From Actinomycetes bacterium (GTDB lineage Bacteria > Actinomycetota > Actinomycetes > Actinomycetales > Actinomycetaceae), in NCBI GenBank assembly GCA_023420745.1, contig JAEZVQ010000186.1, positions 1 through 10,774 of the forward strand: DNA of 10,774 bases. The letters run 5' to 3'. The notes under the pieces were generated by a model. The model was not told the origin of the DNA. It saw only the letters and a program-made list of their open reading frames with translations, and searched no databases. How positions within the stretch are numbered: position 1 is the stretch's first letter; each line of letters begins with the position of its first letter. Below, piece by piece: positions 1 to 5,965 of this stretch. The translations under genes and the position numbers were made by a program.

Positions 1-1283
1 GTCCCGTCCTCGTCGATATCACGCGCTCAGCGCAGGGGGAGGAACTTGATTTCACATGGCCGCCGGTGATGGATTTACCGGGGTATCGTCCCGCGGGGAA
101 ACCTCACCCGCGCCAAGTTAGCGAAGCGGCGAAAGCGATCGTCAGTGCCGACGCTCCCGTGTTTTATGTCGGTGGGGGCGTGGTGCGTGCCGGTGCCAGT
201 GACGACCTGGCACGGCTCGTCGAACTCACCGACATCCCCGTGGTCACCACGCTTCCCGCGCGTGGCGCCTTCCCAGACTCCGATCGCCACCACCTCGGGA
301 TGCCTGGCATGCACGGTACGGTGGCGGCAGTCGGTGCCCTGCAACGCGCGGACCTCATTGTCGCGCTCGGCGCCCGATTCGACGACCGCGTCACCGGTCG
401 GCTCGATTCTTTCGCCCAGAGGGCGACGATCGTGCACGTCGATATTGATGCCGCCGAGATTTCCAAGAATCGCGTTGCCGATATTCCTATCGTCGGTGAC
501 CTCGCGCCCACGATGCGAGCCCTCGTTAACGCGGTCGAATCGCAAATCAAGGCGGGAGCCACCCCCAACATTCACGGCTGGTGGACGTATCTCAATCGGT
601 TGCGCGACACCTATCCGCTGGGGTGGCAGCCCACCGGCGACGGCGCACTTGCCCCGCAGTACGTCCTTCAGCGATTGAGTGCGATTAGCGGGCCGGAAGC
701 GATCTACACCACCGGTGTCGGTCAGCATCAGATGTGGTCGGCGCAGTTCATTGACTTCGAGCACCCCCGTCATTTCCTTTCCTCGTGTGGGTTGGGAACG
801 ATGGGGTACTGCATTCCTGCCGCGATGGGCGCTCAGGTTGCCAACCCTGACAGTGTGGTGTGGGCAATTGATGGCGACGGATCGTTCCAGATGACGAACC
901 AGGAACTCGCCACCTGCGTGATGAACAACATCCCTATCAAAGTCGCGATCATCAATAACTCGGTGCTCGGGATGGTGCGTCAGTGGCAGACGTTGTTCTA
1001 CCACGAACGCTATTCCAACACCCACCTTGCCGGCAGTGAGGGCGTGTATGTCCCCGACTTTGTCATGCTCGCCAATGCCTACGGGATGGAGGCGCGGCGG
1101 GTGACCCGTGAAGAGGAGGTCGACGCCGCCATCGAATGGGCAATGTCCGTGACCGACCGGCCGGTGCTCATTGACTTCCACGTGTCGAAAGACGCGATGG
1201 TGTGGCCGATGGTGGCAGCAGGGGTGTCGAATAATGAAATCAACTACGCTCGCGGTATGGCGCCGCAGTGGGAAGAGGAGTGA
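1..1283 (+). CDS. ilvB: Acetolactate synthase large subunit, 3' part (5' end outside window)
   Basis: Catalytic subunit of acetohydroxyacid synthase. It uses ThDP, Mg and FAD to condense two pyruvates, or pyruvate with 2-oxobutyrate, in the first shared step of Val/Leu and Ile synthesis. The frame is open from base 3, reading PVLVDITRSAQGEE, so the gene enters from the left; the ATG at 66 is internal. About 426 residues are visible of a family length near 600, so the N-terminal pyrimidine-binding domain is mostly missing. Visible residues ~39-180 are the central domain (FYVGGGVVRAG, LGARFDDRVTG). Residues ~233-385 are the ThDP-pyrophosphate domain, with the GDG...NN motif (GDG at bases 873-881, NN at 954-959). 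The RQWQ tryptophan at 984-986 is the conserved residue implicated in herbicide binding in plant enzymes. No frameshift is seen. The TGA at 1281-1283 is followed after 3 nt by ilvN, its regulatory partner. Identification is very secure. Confidence 0.97.
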   Translation, partial: PVLVDITRSAQGEELDFTWPPVMDLPGYRPAGKPHPRQVSEAAKAIVSADAPVFYVGGGVVRAGASDDLARLVELTDIPVVTTLPARGAFPDSDRHHLGMPGMHGTVAAVGALQRADLIVALGARFDDRVTGRLDSFAQRATIVHVDIDAAEISKNRVADIPIVGDLAPTMRALVNAVESQIKAGATPNIHGWWTYLNRLRDTYPLGWQPTGDGALAPQYVLQRLSAISGPEAIYTTGVGQHQMWSAQFIDFEHPRHFLSSCGLGTMGYCIPAAMGAQVANPDSVVWAIDGDGSFQMTNQELATCVMNNIPIKVAIINNSVLGMVRQWQTLFYHERYSNTHLAGSEGVYVPDFVMLANAYGMEARRVTREEEVDAAIEWAMSVTDRPVLIDFHVSKDAMVWPMVAAGVSNNEINYARGMAPQWEEE

Positions 1284-1286
1284 GGG

Positions 1287-1808
1287 ATGTCGACACGCCA
1301 CACGCTGAGTGTTCTCGTCGAGAACAAACCCGGCGTCCTCACCCGGGTGGCGGCACTATTTGCCCGTCGTGCCTTCAATATTCGCTCACTCGCCGTGGGG
1401 GAAACCGAACACCCTGAGGTGTCGCGGATGACCGTCGTCGTCGATGCTGATGCGACGCTGATCGAACAGATGACAAAGCAGCTGAATAAGCTCGTCAACG
1501 TCATCAAAGTTGTTGATCTGTCTGCGACCGCATCGGTTGACCGTCAACTCATGCTGATCAAAGTGCGTGCCGATGGCGGGCAGCGCACCGGGGTGCTCGA
1601 GGTTGTCGAACTGTTCCGGGCTCGCGTCGTTGACGTCAGCCCCGATTCGGTCGTGATTGAATCAATTGGCGACCAAGATAAGCTGTCCGCTCTCCTGTCG
1701 TGCCTCGAGCCCTACGGTGTGCGGGAAATTGTCCAGTCCGGGACCGTTGCCATTGGGCGCGGTCCGCGTTCCATTACCGACCAGTTGAAAGAGAAAGACC
1801 GTGGCTGA
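1287..1808 (+). CDS. ilvN: Acetolactate synthase small (regulatory) subunit
   Basis: Regulatory subunit that activates IlvB and confers end-product (mainly valine) inhibition. The 173-residue length is normal for the family. Residues ~5-80 form the ACT domain, starting [13 protein letters not shown] and holding [11 protein letters not shown]. The residues matching the E. coli IlvH valine-site residues N11, G14 and N29 are present as N13, G16 and N31, so feedback inhibition is predicted to be intact. Residues ~85-165 are the C-terminal ALS_ss domain ([39 protein letters not shown]). The ATG at 1287 is preceded by AGGAG at 1276-1280, inside the end of ilvB, with a 6-nt spacer; this fixes the start and ties its expression to ilvB. 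The 3' end overlaps ilvC by 8 nt. The ilvBNC order is the usual actinobacterial operon. Confidence 0.97.
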   Translation: MSTRHTLSVLVENKPGVLTRVAALFARRAFNIRSLAVGETEHPEVSRMTVVVDADATLIEQMTKQLNKLVNVIKVVDLSATASVDRQLMLIKVRADGGQRTGVLEVVELFRARVVDVSPDSVVIESIGDQDKLSALLSCLEPYGVREIVQSGTVAIGRGPRSITDQLKEKDRG

Positions 1809-2829
1809 AATGTTTTATGACGATGATGCCGACCTGTCGCTGATCCAGCGTCAGCGCGTGGCGATCATCGGATACGGTTCGCAAGGACATGCCCATGCTC
1901 TCAACCTGCGTGACTCCGGTGTTGAGGTCGTTGTCGGTCTGCGGGAAGGCTCCGCATCCTGGGAGAAAGCAGCGGAAGCCGGCCTCGAGGTTCGCCCCAT
2001 TGCCGAGGCGGTTACCAGTGCCGACGTGGTGATGATCCTCACCCCCGACCAGGTGCAGCGTCGTGTCTATTCTGAACAGATTGCGCCGAACCTCAAACCG
2101 GGTGCCGCACTATTCTTCGCGCACGGCTTCAACATTCGTTTCGGCTACATTACCCCCGACACCGGGCATGACATCTGCATGGTGGCGCCGAAAGGCCCGG
2201 GACACACCGTGCGGCGAGCCTATGAGGAGGGGCGAGGCGTCCCAGCCATTATCGCGGTCGAAAACGATGCCTCCGGGAGCGCGTGGGATCTCACGTTGTC
2301 CTACGCTAAGGCGATTGGTGCCACACGCGCCGGCGTTGTTAAGACGACATTCACCGAAGAAACCGAAACCGACTTGTTTGGCGAACAGGCGGTGTTGTGC
2401 GGCGGTGTCTCCCAGCTCATCCAGTACGGTTTTGAGACTCTCGTTGAAGCCGGATATCAGCCAGAAATTGCCTATTTCGAGGTGTGCCACGAGCTCAAAC
2501 TCATCGTCGATCTCATTAACGAAGGCGGGTTGACGAAGCAGCGGTGGTCGTGCTCCGACACTGCGGAATATGGGGACTACGTGTCTGGTCCGCGGGTCAT
2601 CACCCCCGATGTCAAGGAGCACATGAAAGACGTGCTCGCCGATATTCGCTCCGGCAGTTTCGCCGCCGATTTCATCGCCGACCAGGACGGGGGCGCCCAG
2701 AAGTTCGCGCAACTGAGGGCGAAGGGCGAGTCCCACCCGATTGAAGCAACCGGGCGCACCCTGCGCGCGGCCTTCGGGTGGACAGATCGCGACGAAGACT
2801 ACGTCGACGGTCACGCCGCTCGCGGCTGA
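1801..2829 (+). CDS. ilvC: Ketol-acid reductoisomerase (class I)
   Basis: Converts 2-acetolactate or 2-aceto-2-hydroxybutyrate to the dihydroxy acids by Mg-dependent alkyl migration and NAD(P)H reduction; second common Val/Ile step, cytosolic. Its 342 residues match the short class I enzymes. The N-terminal Rossmann domain holds GYGSQG at 24-29. The cofactor-specificity loop is [11 protein letters not shown] (47-57), whose Arg and Ser residues suggest NADPH preference (inference). FAHGFN (His108) and APKGPGH (Lys131) are present. The knotted helical domain supplies the metal and catalytic residues D191 and E195 (DLFGEQ), E227 and E231, and S252 (SDTAEYG). GTG at 1801 is chosen because it gives the expected [14 protein letters not shown]-terminus; ATG at 1810 is the alternative. 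The start lies inside the last codons of ilvN, so translational coupling is likely. Last gene of the ilvBNC run. Confidence 0.97.
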   Translation: MAEMFYDDDADLSLIQRQRVAIIGYGSQGHAHALNLRDSGVEVVVGLREGSASWEKAAEAGLEVRPIAEAVTSADVVMILTPDQVQRRVYSEQIAPNLKPGAALFFAHGFNIRFGYITPDTGHDICMVAPKGPGHTVRRAYEEGRGVPAIIAVENDASGSAWDLTLSYAKAIGATRAGVVKTTFTEETETDLFGEQAVLCGGVSQLIQYGFETLVEAGYQPEIAYFEVCHELKLIVDLINEGGLTKQRWSCSDTAEYGDYVSGPRVITPDVKEHMKDVLADIRSGSFAADFIADQDGGAQKFAQLRAKGESHPIEATGRTLRAAFGWTDRDEDYVDGHAARG

Positions 2830-2846
2830 CACCACCGACGCAACTG

Positions 2847-2897
2847 GTACTCCTGCGACAGTTGACCACGTTCGCTGGGAACTGTCTCAACGAGTAC
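2847..2897. terminator. Nested imperfect hairpin between convergent ilvC and DUF1015 genes
   Basis: Three nested complementary blocks occupy the 81-nt gap between the two stop codons: GTACTC (2847-2852) with GAGTAC (2892-2897), GACAGTT (2857-2863) with AACTGTC (2880-2886), and CCA (2866-2868) with TGG (2876-2878). They are separated by small internal loops and close on a 7-nt loop. The structure is nearly symmetric on both strands and sits between two gene ends, which suits a bidirectional transcription-ending or mRNA-stabilising element. No U-tract follows on either strand, so classical intrinsic termination is not certain. A further pair, AGGCA (2902-2906) with TGCCT (2925-2929), overlaps the DUF1015 stop codon. 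Confidence 0.5.
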
Positions 2898-2910
2898 TGA
2901 CAGGCAAGCG

Positions 2911-4233
2911 CTACGACCTGGCGGTGCCTCCATCTTCGCGGATGGCACGGCACTCCAGGTAGTAGCGCTTTTCTGTTGCGTCCCCGAGAGAAAATGCTTT
3001 GCGCGGCATCGTTCCACGTTGGGCGACGTAGTCGAAGAGCGAGGAGCGCTCAACCGCCGGCAATGCCACGGCAACTCCGCGACGAGTGCGCGCCAGACGG
3101 TTGAGTTCGTCGCGGCCGTGGACGTATTCGCACGCTTGCGCGGGCAGCCCGTGCTCGGCGATGAGACGGTCAATGATGGGCTGCACCGTATCGAGCACGA
3201 GTACCCCGTCGACGGCAACCTCGACGCTGATGTGTTCCGCGACTGTGGAGCGCCCGTCTTCGCTACCGGAAATCAGCTCAACCGTGCGACGCGGAGCCCG
3301 AGGATGGCGGTGGAAGTGTTCGTCAATCGCCTGGCGAAGAAGGTCACTGCTCAGCCCATCAATCCAGCGGTGGATCGGTTCGACGCGCAGCGCGGGGGAG
3401 TGGACGTTGAGCAGCTCGACCATCGCCCAGCGCGCGGGGTGAGAATCGGGTGCACCCGAGGCGCGCAATGCCTCCCAGTGCTGTTTCGCGGCGGCGAGGG
3501 AATGGTTGCCGTCGCCGACGATGAACCGAAATCCTCGCGATGCGTCAAGGCACGACAGAGCGTGACGCACTCGAATCCACTCCGGTTGGTCGTCGGCGAT
3601 ATGCCAGCCACGCACTCGTCCGCCGGAAAACATCAGCTCGGTATCGTAGAGCGGGGTGGTGGTCGTGACCTCGTCGAGTATCGCCATCACCGTATTGTCC
3701 GGGTCGTCAAAGAGCACCTGCGCGTGAGGGAGTTCGAGGGGTGCCTCGCGGCGCACCGCCTGGCGTGCGGGGATGCGCTCCAACACCGTCGCTTCGGATG
3801 CGCGTACCTCGCTCCCCGTATCGGTGAAGTCGTAGGCGTCGAGGTCGAGAGCACACAGTAGTGAGCGCCGCTGTGTGACAAAAGCGGTGTCGCGCTCCAC
3901 CACCATGACCCCGCGAGGAAGTGCGCGGAGGGAGGACTGGCGATACTCGTCCATGGCGGCCACAGCACTGGCGGTGCGCTCGCGGATGGTGGTGTCGCTG
4001 TCCACCTGGAGGAAAGCTTCAGGGACGATCATGCGAAGACTCGACGGCGCATCTCCAACGAAGTCGTCAACGCGGCGCCAGTAGTCGAGGTCGGAGGTGA
4101 ACTGGTCGGCAGCAATCACTGCCCAACGGGTGAGATCGCATGACTCGGTGGGAATGAGAATAGACGTCGGTGCGAACACATCCTCGACGTCACCGGTGAC
4201 ATCGGGCGCGGTGGGGGAGAACACGTCGGTCAT
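2911..4233 (-). CDS. DUF1015 family protein (COG4198-like), function unknown
   Basis: About 440 residues, the usual size for DUF1015 proteins, which are widespread in bacteria and biochemically undefined. Family signatures, counted from the ATG at 4233, are RWAVIAADQFTSDLDYW (36-52), the central GDGNHSLAAAK (240-250) and PIHR (286-289). The GDGNHS block is the family's form of a D-G-H/N-H element that looks, by eye, like the DGHHR motif of ParB/sulfiredoxin-like folds; this is a resemblance, not a demonstrated homology. No signal peptide or membrane segment is seen, so a cytosolic protein is expected. ATG at 4233 is preferred over GTG at 4236 because AAGGA (4244-4240 on this strand) lies 6 nt before it and only 3 nt before the GTG. 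The gene converges on ilvC and diverges from ilvE, so it has its own promoter region inside the ilv island. A role in amino acid metabolism is possible but only inferred from position. Confidence 0.85.
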   Translation of the reverse strand: MTDVFSPTAPDVTGDVEDVFAPTSILIPTESCDLTRWAVIAADQFTSDLDYWRRVDDFVGDAPSSLRMIVPEAFLQVDSDTTIRERTASAVAAMDEYRQSSLRALPRGVMVVERDTAFVTQRRSLLCALDLDAYDFTDTGSEVRASEATVLERIPARQAVRREAPLELPHAQVLFDDPDNTVMAILDEVTTTTPLYDTELMFSGGRVRGWHIADDQPEWIRVRHALSCLDASRGFRFIVGDGNHSLAAAKQHWEALRASGAPDSHPARWAMVELLNVHSPALRVEPIHRWIDGLSSDLLRQAIDEHFHRHPRAPRRTVELISGSEDGRSTVAEHISVEVAVDGVLVLDTVQPIIDRLIAEHGLPAQACEYVHGRDELNRLARTRRGVAVALPAVERSSLFDYVAQRGTMPRKAFSLGDATEKRYYLECRAIREDGGTARS

Positions 4234-4239
4234 CACTCA

Positions 4240-4244
4240 TCCTT
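4240..4244 (-). promoter_or_regulatory. Ribosome binding site of the DUF1015 gene
   Basis: AAGGA read on the minus strand, followed by TGAGTG and the ATG at 4233. Three start codons crowd here: ATG 4240 (different frame, gives only a spurious peptide), GTG 4236 and ATG 4233. The 6-nt spacing to ATG 4233 decides the start. Confidence 0.55.
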
Positions 4245-4305
4245 TCGTATTGCCTCCTATTGTGGAGGATTTGCGCGAAGCGAGGTCGGGTGTGACACGT
4301 CGTGA

Positions 4306-4315
4306 GAGCATGCTC
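4306..4315. promoter_or_regulatory. Perfect 10-bp palindrome upstream of ilvE (possible operator)
   Basis: GAGCATGCTC is self-complementary and ends 11 nt before the candidate ilvE -10 box, so it would overlap the -35 zone of that promoter. It lies in the 162-nt region between the divergent DUF1015 and ilvE genes. A regulator site is an inference; no named regulator consensus is recognised. Confidence 0.3.
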
Positions 4316-4326
4316 AGACAAATTAC

Positions 4327-4332
4327 TAGACT
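4327..4332 (+). promoter_or_regulatory. Candidate -10 box for ilvE
   Basis: TAGACT fits the actinobacterial TANNNT -10 pattern and would place a transcript start near 4339, giving a leader of roughly 55 nt before the GTG at 4396. No convincing TTGACA-like -35 lies 16-18 nt upstream, so confidence is low. The predicted leader contains the palindrome CCGGTACCGG (4347-4356). Confidence 0.3.
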
Positions 4333-4346
4333 GAACGGAGGCGGTG

Positions 4347-4356
4347 CCGGTACCGG
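4347..4356. promoter_or_regulatory. Perfect 10-bp palindrome in the predicted ilvE leader
   Basis: CCGGTACCGG is self-complementary, flanked by GC-rich sequence that could weakly extend the pairing (GCC at 4346-4348 with GGC at 4358-4360 is an alternative fold). Placed about 40 nt before the start codon, it could be an operator or a leader hairpin. No leader peptide rich in Ile, Leu or Val codons is seen, so a classical attenuator is not supported. Confidence 0.25.
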
Positions 4357-4383
4357 TGGCGCGACGACCAACTGTGGTGAATG

Positions 4384-4389
4384 AGGAGG
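4384..4389 (+). promoter_or_regulatory. Strong Shine-Dalgarno site that sets the ilvE start
   Basis: AGGAGG, 6 nt before the GTG at 4396. The frame is also open from an ATG at 4381, but that start would translate the ribosome binding site itself, so GTG 4396 is the better start. Confidence 0.7.
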
Positions 4390-4395
4390 AGTGAC

Positions 4396-5523
4396 GTGAC
4401 GACTGGGGAAACCATGCCGATTGAAACACTGGCGTGCGCCGATGAGATTGCCGGGCGTTTTTCTTTGGTGCCTCACCCACATCCGAGTTCGCCATCAGAG
4501 CTGGAAGCAGCATTGGCGGAACTGAGCTTCGGGACACGCTTTGCCGACTACATGGCGCACGCCGAATGGTCGCGGGAAGAAGGGTGGCGAGGGCACGAAG
4601 TGTGTGCGTTCGCCGACATCTCACTGTCGCCAGCGGCAGCGATTCTCCACTACGGTCAGGAAGTGTTTGAAGGGCTCAAAGCCTACCGGCATGACGATGG
4701 GTCGATCTGGATGTTTCGACCCGCTTTCAACGCCGCGCGTTTCAACGCGTCCGCGCGTCGGATGGCGCTACCGGAACTCCCCGTCAACGACTTCGTCGCC
4801 TCGATGGTCGATGTCGTTCGAGCAGCCCCCGAATGGGTACCGTCCACACCGGGATCGTCACTGTACCTGCGCCCGTTCATGTTCGCCTCGGAAGCCTTCC
4901 TCGGTGTTCACGCCGCGGATCGCGTCAGCTACTACATGATTGCCAGCCCAGTCGGCCCGTACTTTTCCCAAGGGCTGGCACCCGTGAATATCTGGGTTAC
5001 CCGCGACTACCATCGCGCTGGCCCCGGTGGGACGGGTGCGGCGAAAACTGCCGGAAACTACGCGGCATCGCTGCTGCCACAACGCGAGGCAGCGGAACGC
5101 GGATTCGATCAGGTGTGTTTCCTCGACGCCCGTACCTCGACGGCTCTTGAAGAGCTCGGTGGGATGAATGTTTTTGTCGTCGACGCCAATGGCGAGGTGA
5201 CTACGCCGGCACTGAGCGGCACCATCCTCGAAGGAAATACCCGTTCCGCGGTCATTCGGGTGCTGCGCGACCAGGGGATGGTGGTGCGTGAAGAACGCAT
5301 CGAGATCGATCGTCTGGTGGAGCGGATTACCCGCGGTGAGGTTGTCGAGATGTTCGCCTGTGGCACTGCGGCAGTGGTTACGCCCATTGGCCGTTTGGCG
5401 TCGGATGATTTCGACGTCACCCTCGAACGAAGTGATGTCACTCTCGGGGTCTACACTGCGTTGACGAATATCCAGACCGGCGTCGCTGACGACCCGTACG
5501 GGTGGATGTACCGCGTCATGTGA
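4396..5523 (+). CDS. ilvE: Branched-chain amino acid aminotransferase (PLP fold type IV)
   Basis: Transfers the amino group between glutamate and the 2-oxo acids of Val, Leu and Ile; the last biosynthetic step, cytosolic, PLP-dependent. The GTG start gives 375 residues, close to the Corynebacterium and Mycobacterium IlvE proteins. Motifs are HYGQEVFEGLKAYR near residues 85-98 and LYLRPFMFAS near 156. PGGTGAAKTAGNYAASLL follows, where the Lys at ~217 is the expected PLP Schiff-base residue by analogy with the family's xK-x-GNY pattern. LEELGGMN and FACGTAAVVTPIG complete the cofactor phosphate and dimer regions. ATG 4414 is a second possible start, with a weaker GGGG upstream. The gene stands alone, divergent from the DUF1015 gene and convergent with csbD. 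Its substrate range cannot be read precisely from sequence, but the surrounding ilv genes make the assignment secure. Confidence 0.95.
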   Translation: MTTGETMPIETLACADEIAGRFSLVPHPHPSSPSELEAALAELSFGTRFADYMAHAEWSREEGWRGHEVCAFADISLSPAAAILHYGQEVFEGLKAYRHDDGSIWMFRPAFNAARFNASARRMALPELPVNDFVASMVDVVRAAPEWVPSTPGSSLYLRPFMFASEAFLGVHAADRVSYYMIASPVGPYFSQGLAPVNIWVTRDYHRAGPGGTGAAKTAGNYAASLLPQREAAERGFDQVCFLDARTSTALEELGGMNVFVVDANGEVTTPALSGTILEGNTRSAVIRVLRDQGMVVREERIEIDRLVERITRGEVVEMFACGTAAVVTPIGRLASDDFDVTLERSDVTLGVYTALTNIQTGVADDPYGWMYRVM

Positions 5524-5565
5524 TTGAGTGATTCCGTGGCGTTTGGCGTTCGTATGAACCGGTAG

Positions 5566-5611
5566 AAAAAGGGGCTGGAAGCCGATGACACAAGTCATTG
5601 ACTTCCAGCCC
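5566..5611 (-). terminator. Strong intrinsic terminator for csbD, possibly bidirectional with ilvE
   Basis: GGGCTGGAAG (5572-5581) pairs with CTTCCAGCCC (5602-5611). After a C/A mismatch the stem continues with CGATGAC (5583-5589) and GTCATTG (5594-5600), closing on the 4-nt loop ACAA. Seventeen pairs form, one a G-U wobble. On the minus strand the stem is followed by a run of five T (complement of 5566-5570), the textbook layout for ending the csbD transcript about 40 nt after its stop. On the plus strand no U-tract follows, but the stem could still stop or stabilise the ilvE mRNA, whose stop codon is about 48 nt upstream. Confidence 0.88.
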
Positions 5612-5613
5612 TC

Positions 5614-5638
5614 GTGCCGGCAACTACTTCAACGGCAC
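5614..5638. repeat. Second small inverted repeat between csbD and its terminator
   Basis: GTGCCG (5614-5619) is complementary to CGGCAC (5633-5638) with a 13-nt loop. It lies directly between the csbD stop and the long terminator stem, giving two hairpins in tandem in the csbD 3' untranslated region. It could protect the 3' end or be incidental in GC-rich sequence. Confidence 0.35.
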
Positions 5639-5651
5639 ATGAAGGGGGGCG

Positions 5652-5867
5652 TCACTTGGAGAAGTTTTCCTTGATCTTGTCAACGCCGGCTTTAATGTCT
5701 TCTCCGAGCTGCTCAGCCTTGTCCATGGCGGAGTCGGCGAGATCCTTCAGCTTGCCTGACACCTGGTCAGCCTTACCTTCAGCGGCGAGTTCTTTATCGC
5801 CGGTGACGTTGCCCAGACCTTCCTTGATCTTGCCGCCGAGTTCTTCAGCTTTATCTTCGAGGGCCAT
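5652..5867 (-). CDS. CsbD-like general stress protein, 71 residues
   Basis: Small hydrophilic, charged, Cys-free and Trp-free protein. Residues 4-40 match the CsbD-like family (KAEELGGKIKEGLGNVTGDK, then a GKADQVSGK block). The second half (LKDLADSAMDKAEQLGEDIK) continues as Lys/Asp/Glu-rich amphipathic helix with a roughly heptad pattern. The family takes its name from B. subtilis CsbD, a sigma-B-dependent stress protein; the molecular function is unknown. The start is the ATG at 5867, with AAGGAG (5878-5873 on this strand) 5 nt upstream; the frame extends further up to 5918, but that part has no family similarity. It sits alone between ilvE (convergent) and ilvD (upstream, same strand) with its own terminator, so it is probably an independent, stress-induced unit and not part of the ilv pathway. 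Confidence 0.9.
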   Translation of the reverse strand: MALEDKAEELGGKIKEGLGNVTGDKELAAEGKADQVSGKLKDLADSAMDKAEQLGEDIKAGVDKIKENFSK

Positions 5868-5920
5868 GTTCTCTCCTTCCGTTGAGCACGCCCTGAGACG
5901 CGCATGATGGTGACGCATCC

Positions 5921-5926
5921 AGGCTA
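5921..5926 (-). promoter_or_regulatory. Candidate -10 box for csbD
   Basis: Read on the minus strand this is TAGCCT, a TANNNT match that would start transcription near 5914 and leave a leader of about 47 nt. No clear -35 is seen, so it could belong to an alternative sigma factor or be chance. The directly repeated GTGAGCG heptamers at 5934-5940 and 5954-5960 lie just upstream. Confidence 0.25.
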
Positions 5927-5949
5927 CCGCACTGTGAGCGAAGTCGCAC

Positions 5950-5965
5950 GAGGGTGAGCGCCCTC
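5950..5965 (-). repeat. Short hairpin at the ilvD stop codon
   Basis: GAGGG (5950-5954) and CCCTC (5961-5965) flank a 6-nt loop and overlap the ilvD stop. There is no T-run after it on the minus strand, so it is at best a weak end signal and ilvD transcription may continue into csbD. Confidence 0.25.

Noticed and set aside
75..1301. 408-codon open frame on the minus strand opposite ilvB
   Set aside because: Mirrors the third-position GC bias of ilvB; no recognisable domain, rich in His/Arg, and wholly contained opposite a certain gene.
2110..2835. 241-codon open frame opposite ilvC
   Set aside because: Shadow frame; ilvC has all its catalytic residues and an intact frame.
3019..3861. 280-codon open frame on the plus strand opposite the DUF1015 gene
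   Set aside because: Antisense shadow; the minus-strand product carries clear family motifs and this frame carries none.
4381..4395. Upstream ATG start for ilvE
   Set aside because: It would place the AGGAGG ribosome site inside the coding sequence; GTG 4396 is correctly spaced from it.
4333..4395. Attenuator leader peptide before ilvE
   Set aside because: No short frame rich in Ile, Leu or Val codons and no terminator/antiterminator pair with a U-tract could be found.
4858..5598. 246-codon open frame on the minus strand opposite ilvE
   Set aside because: It would run through the strong terminator stem and is opposite a well-supported gene; no family resemblance.
5868..5918. N-terminal extension of the CsbD-like protein (17 residues)
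   Set aside because: The internal ATG at 5867 has an excellent ribosome site, and the extension has no family similarity.
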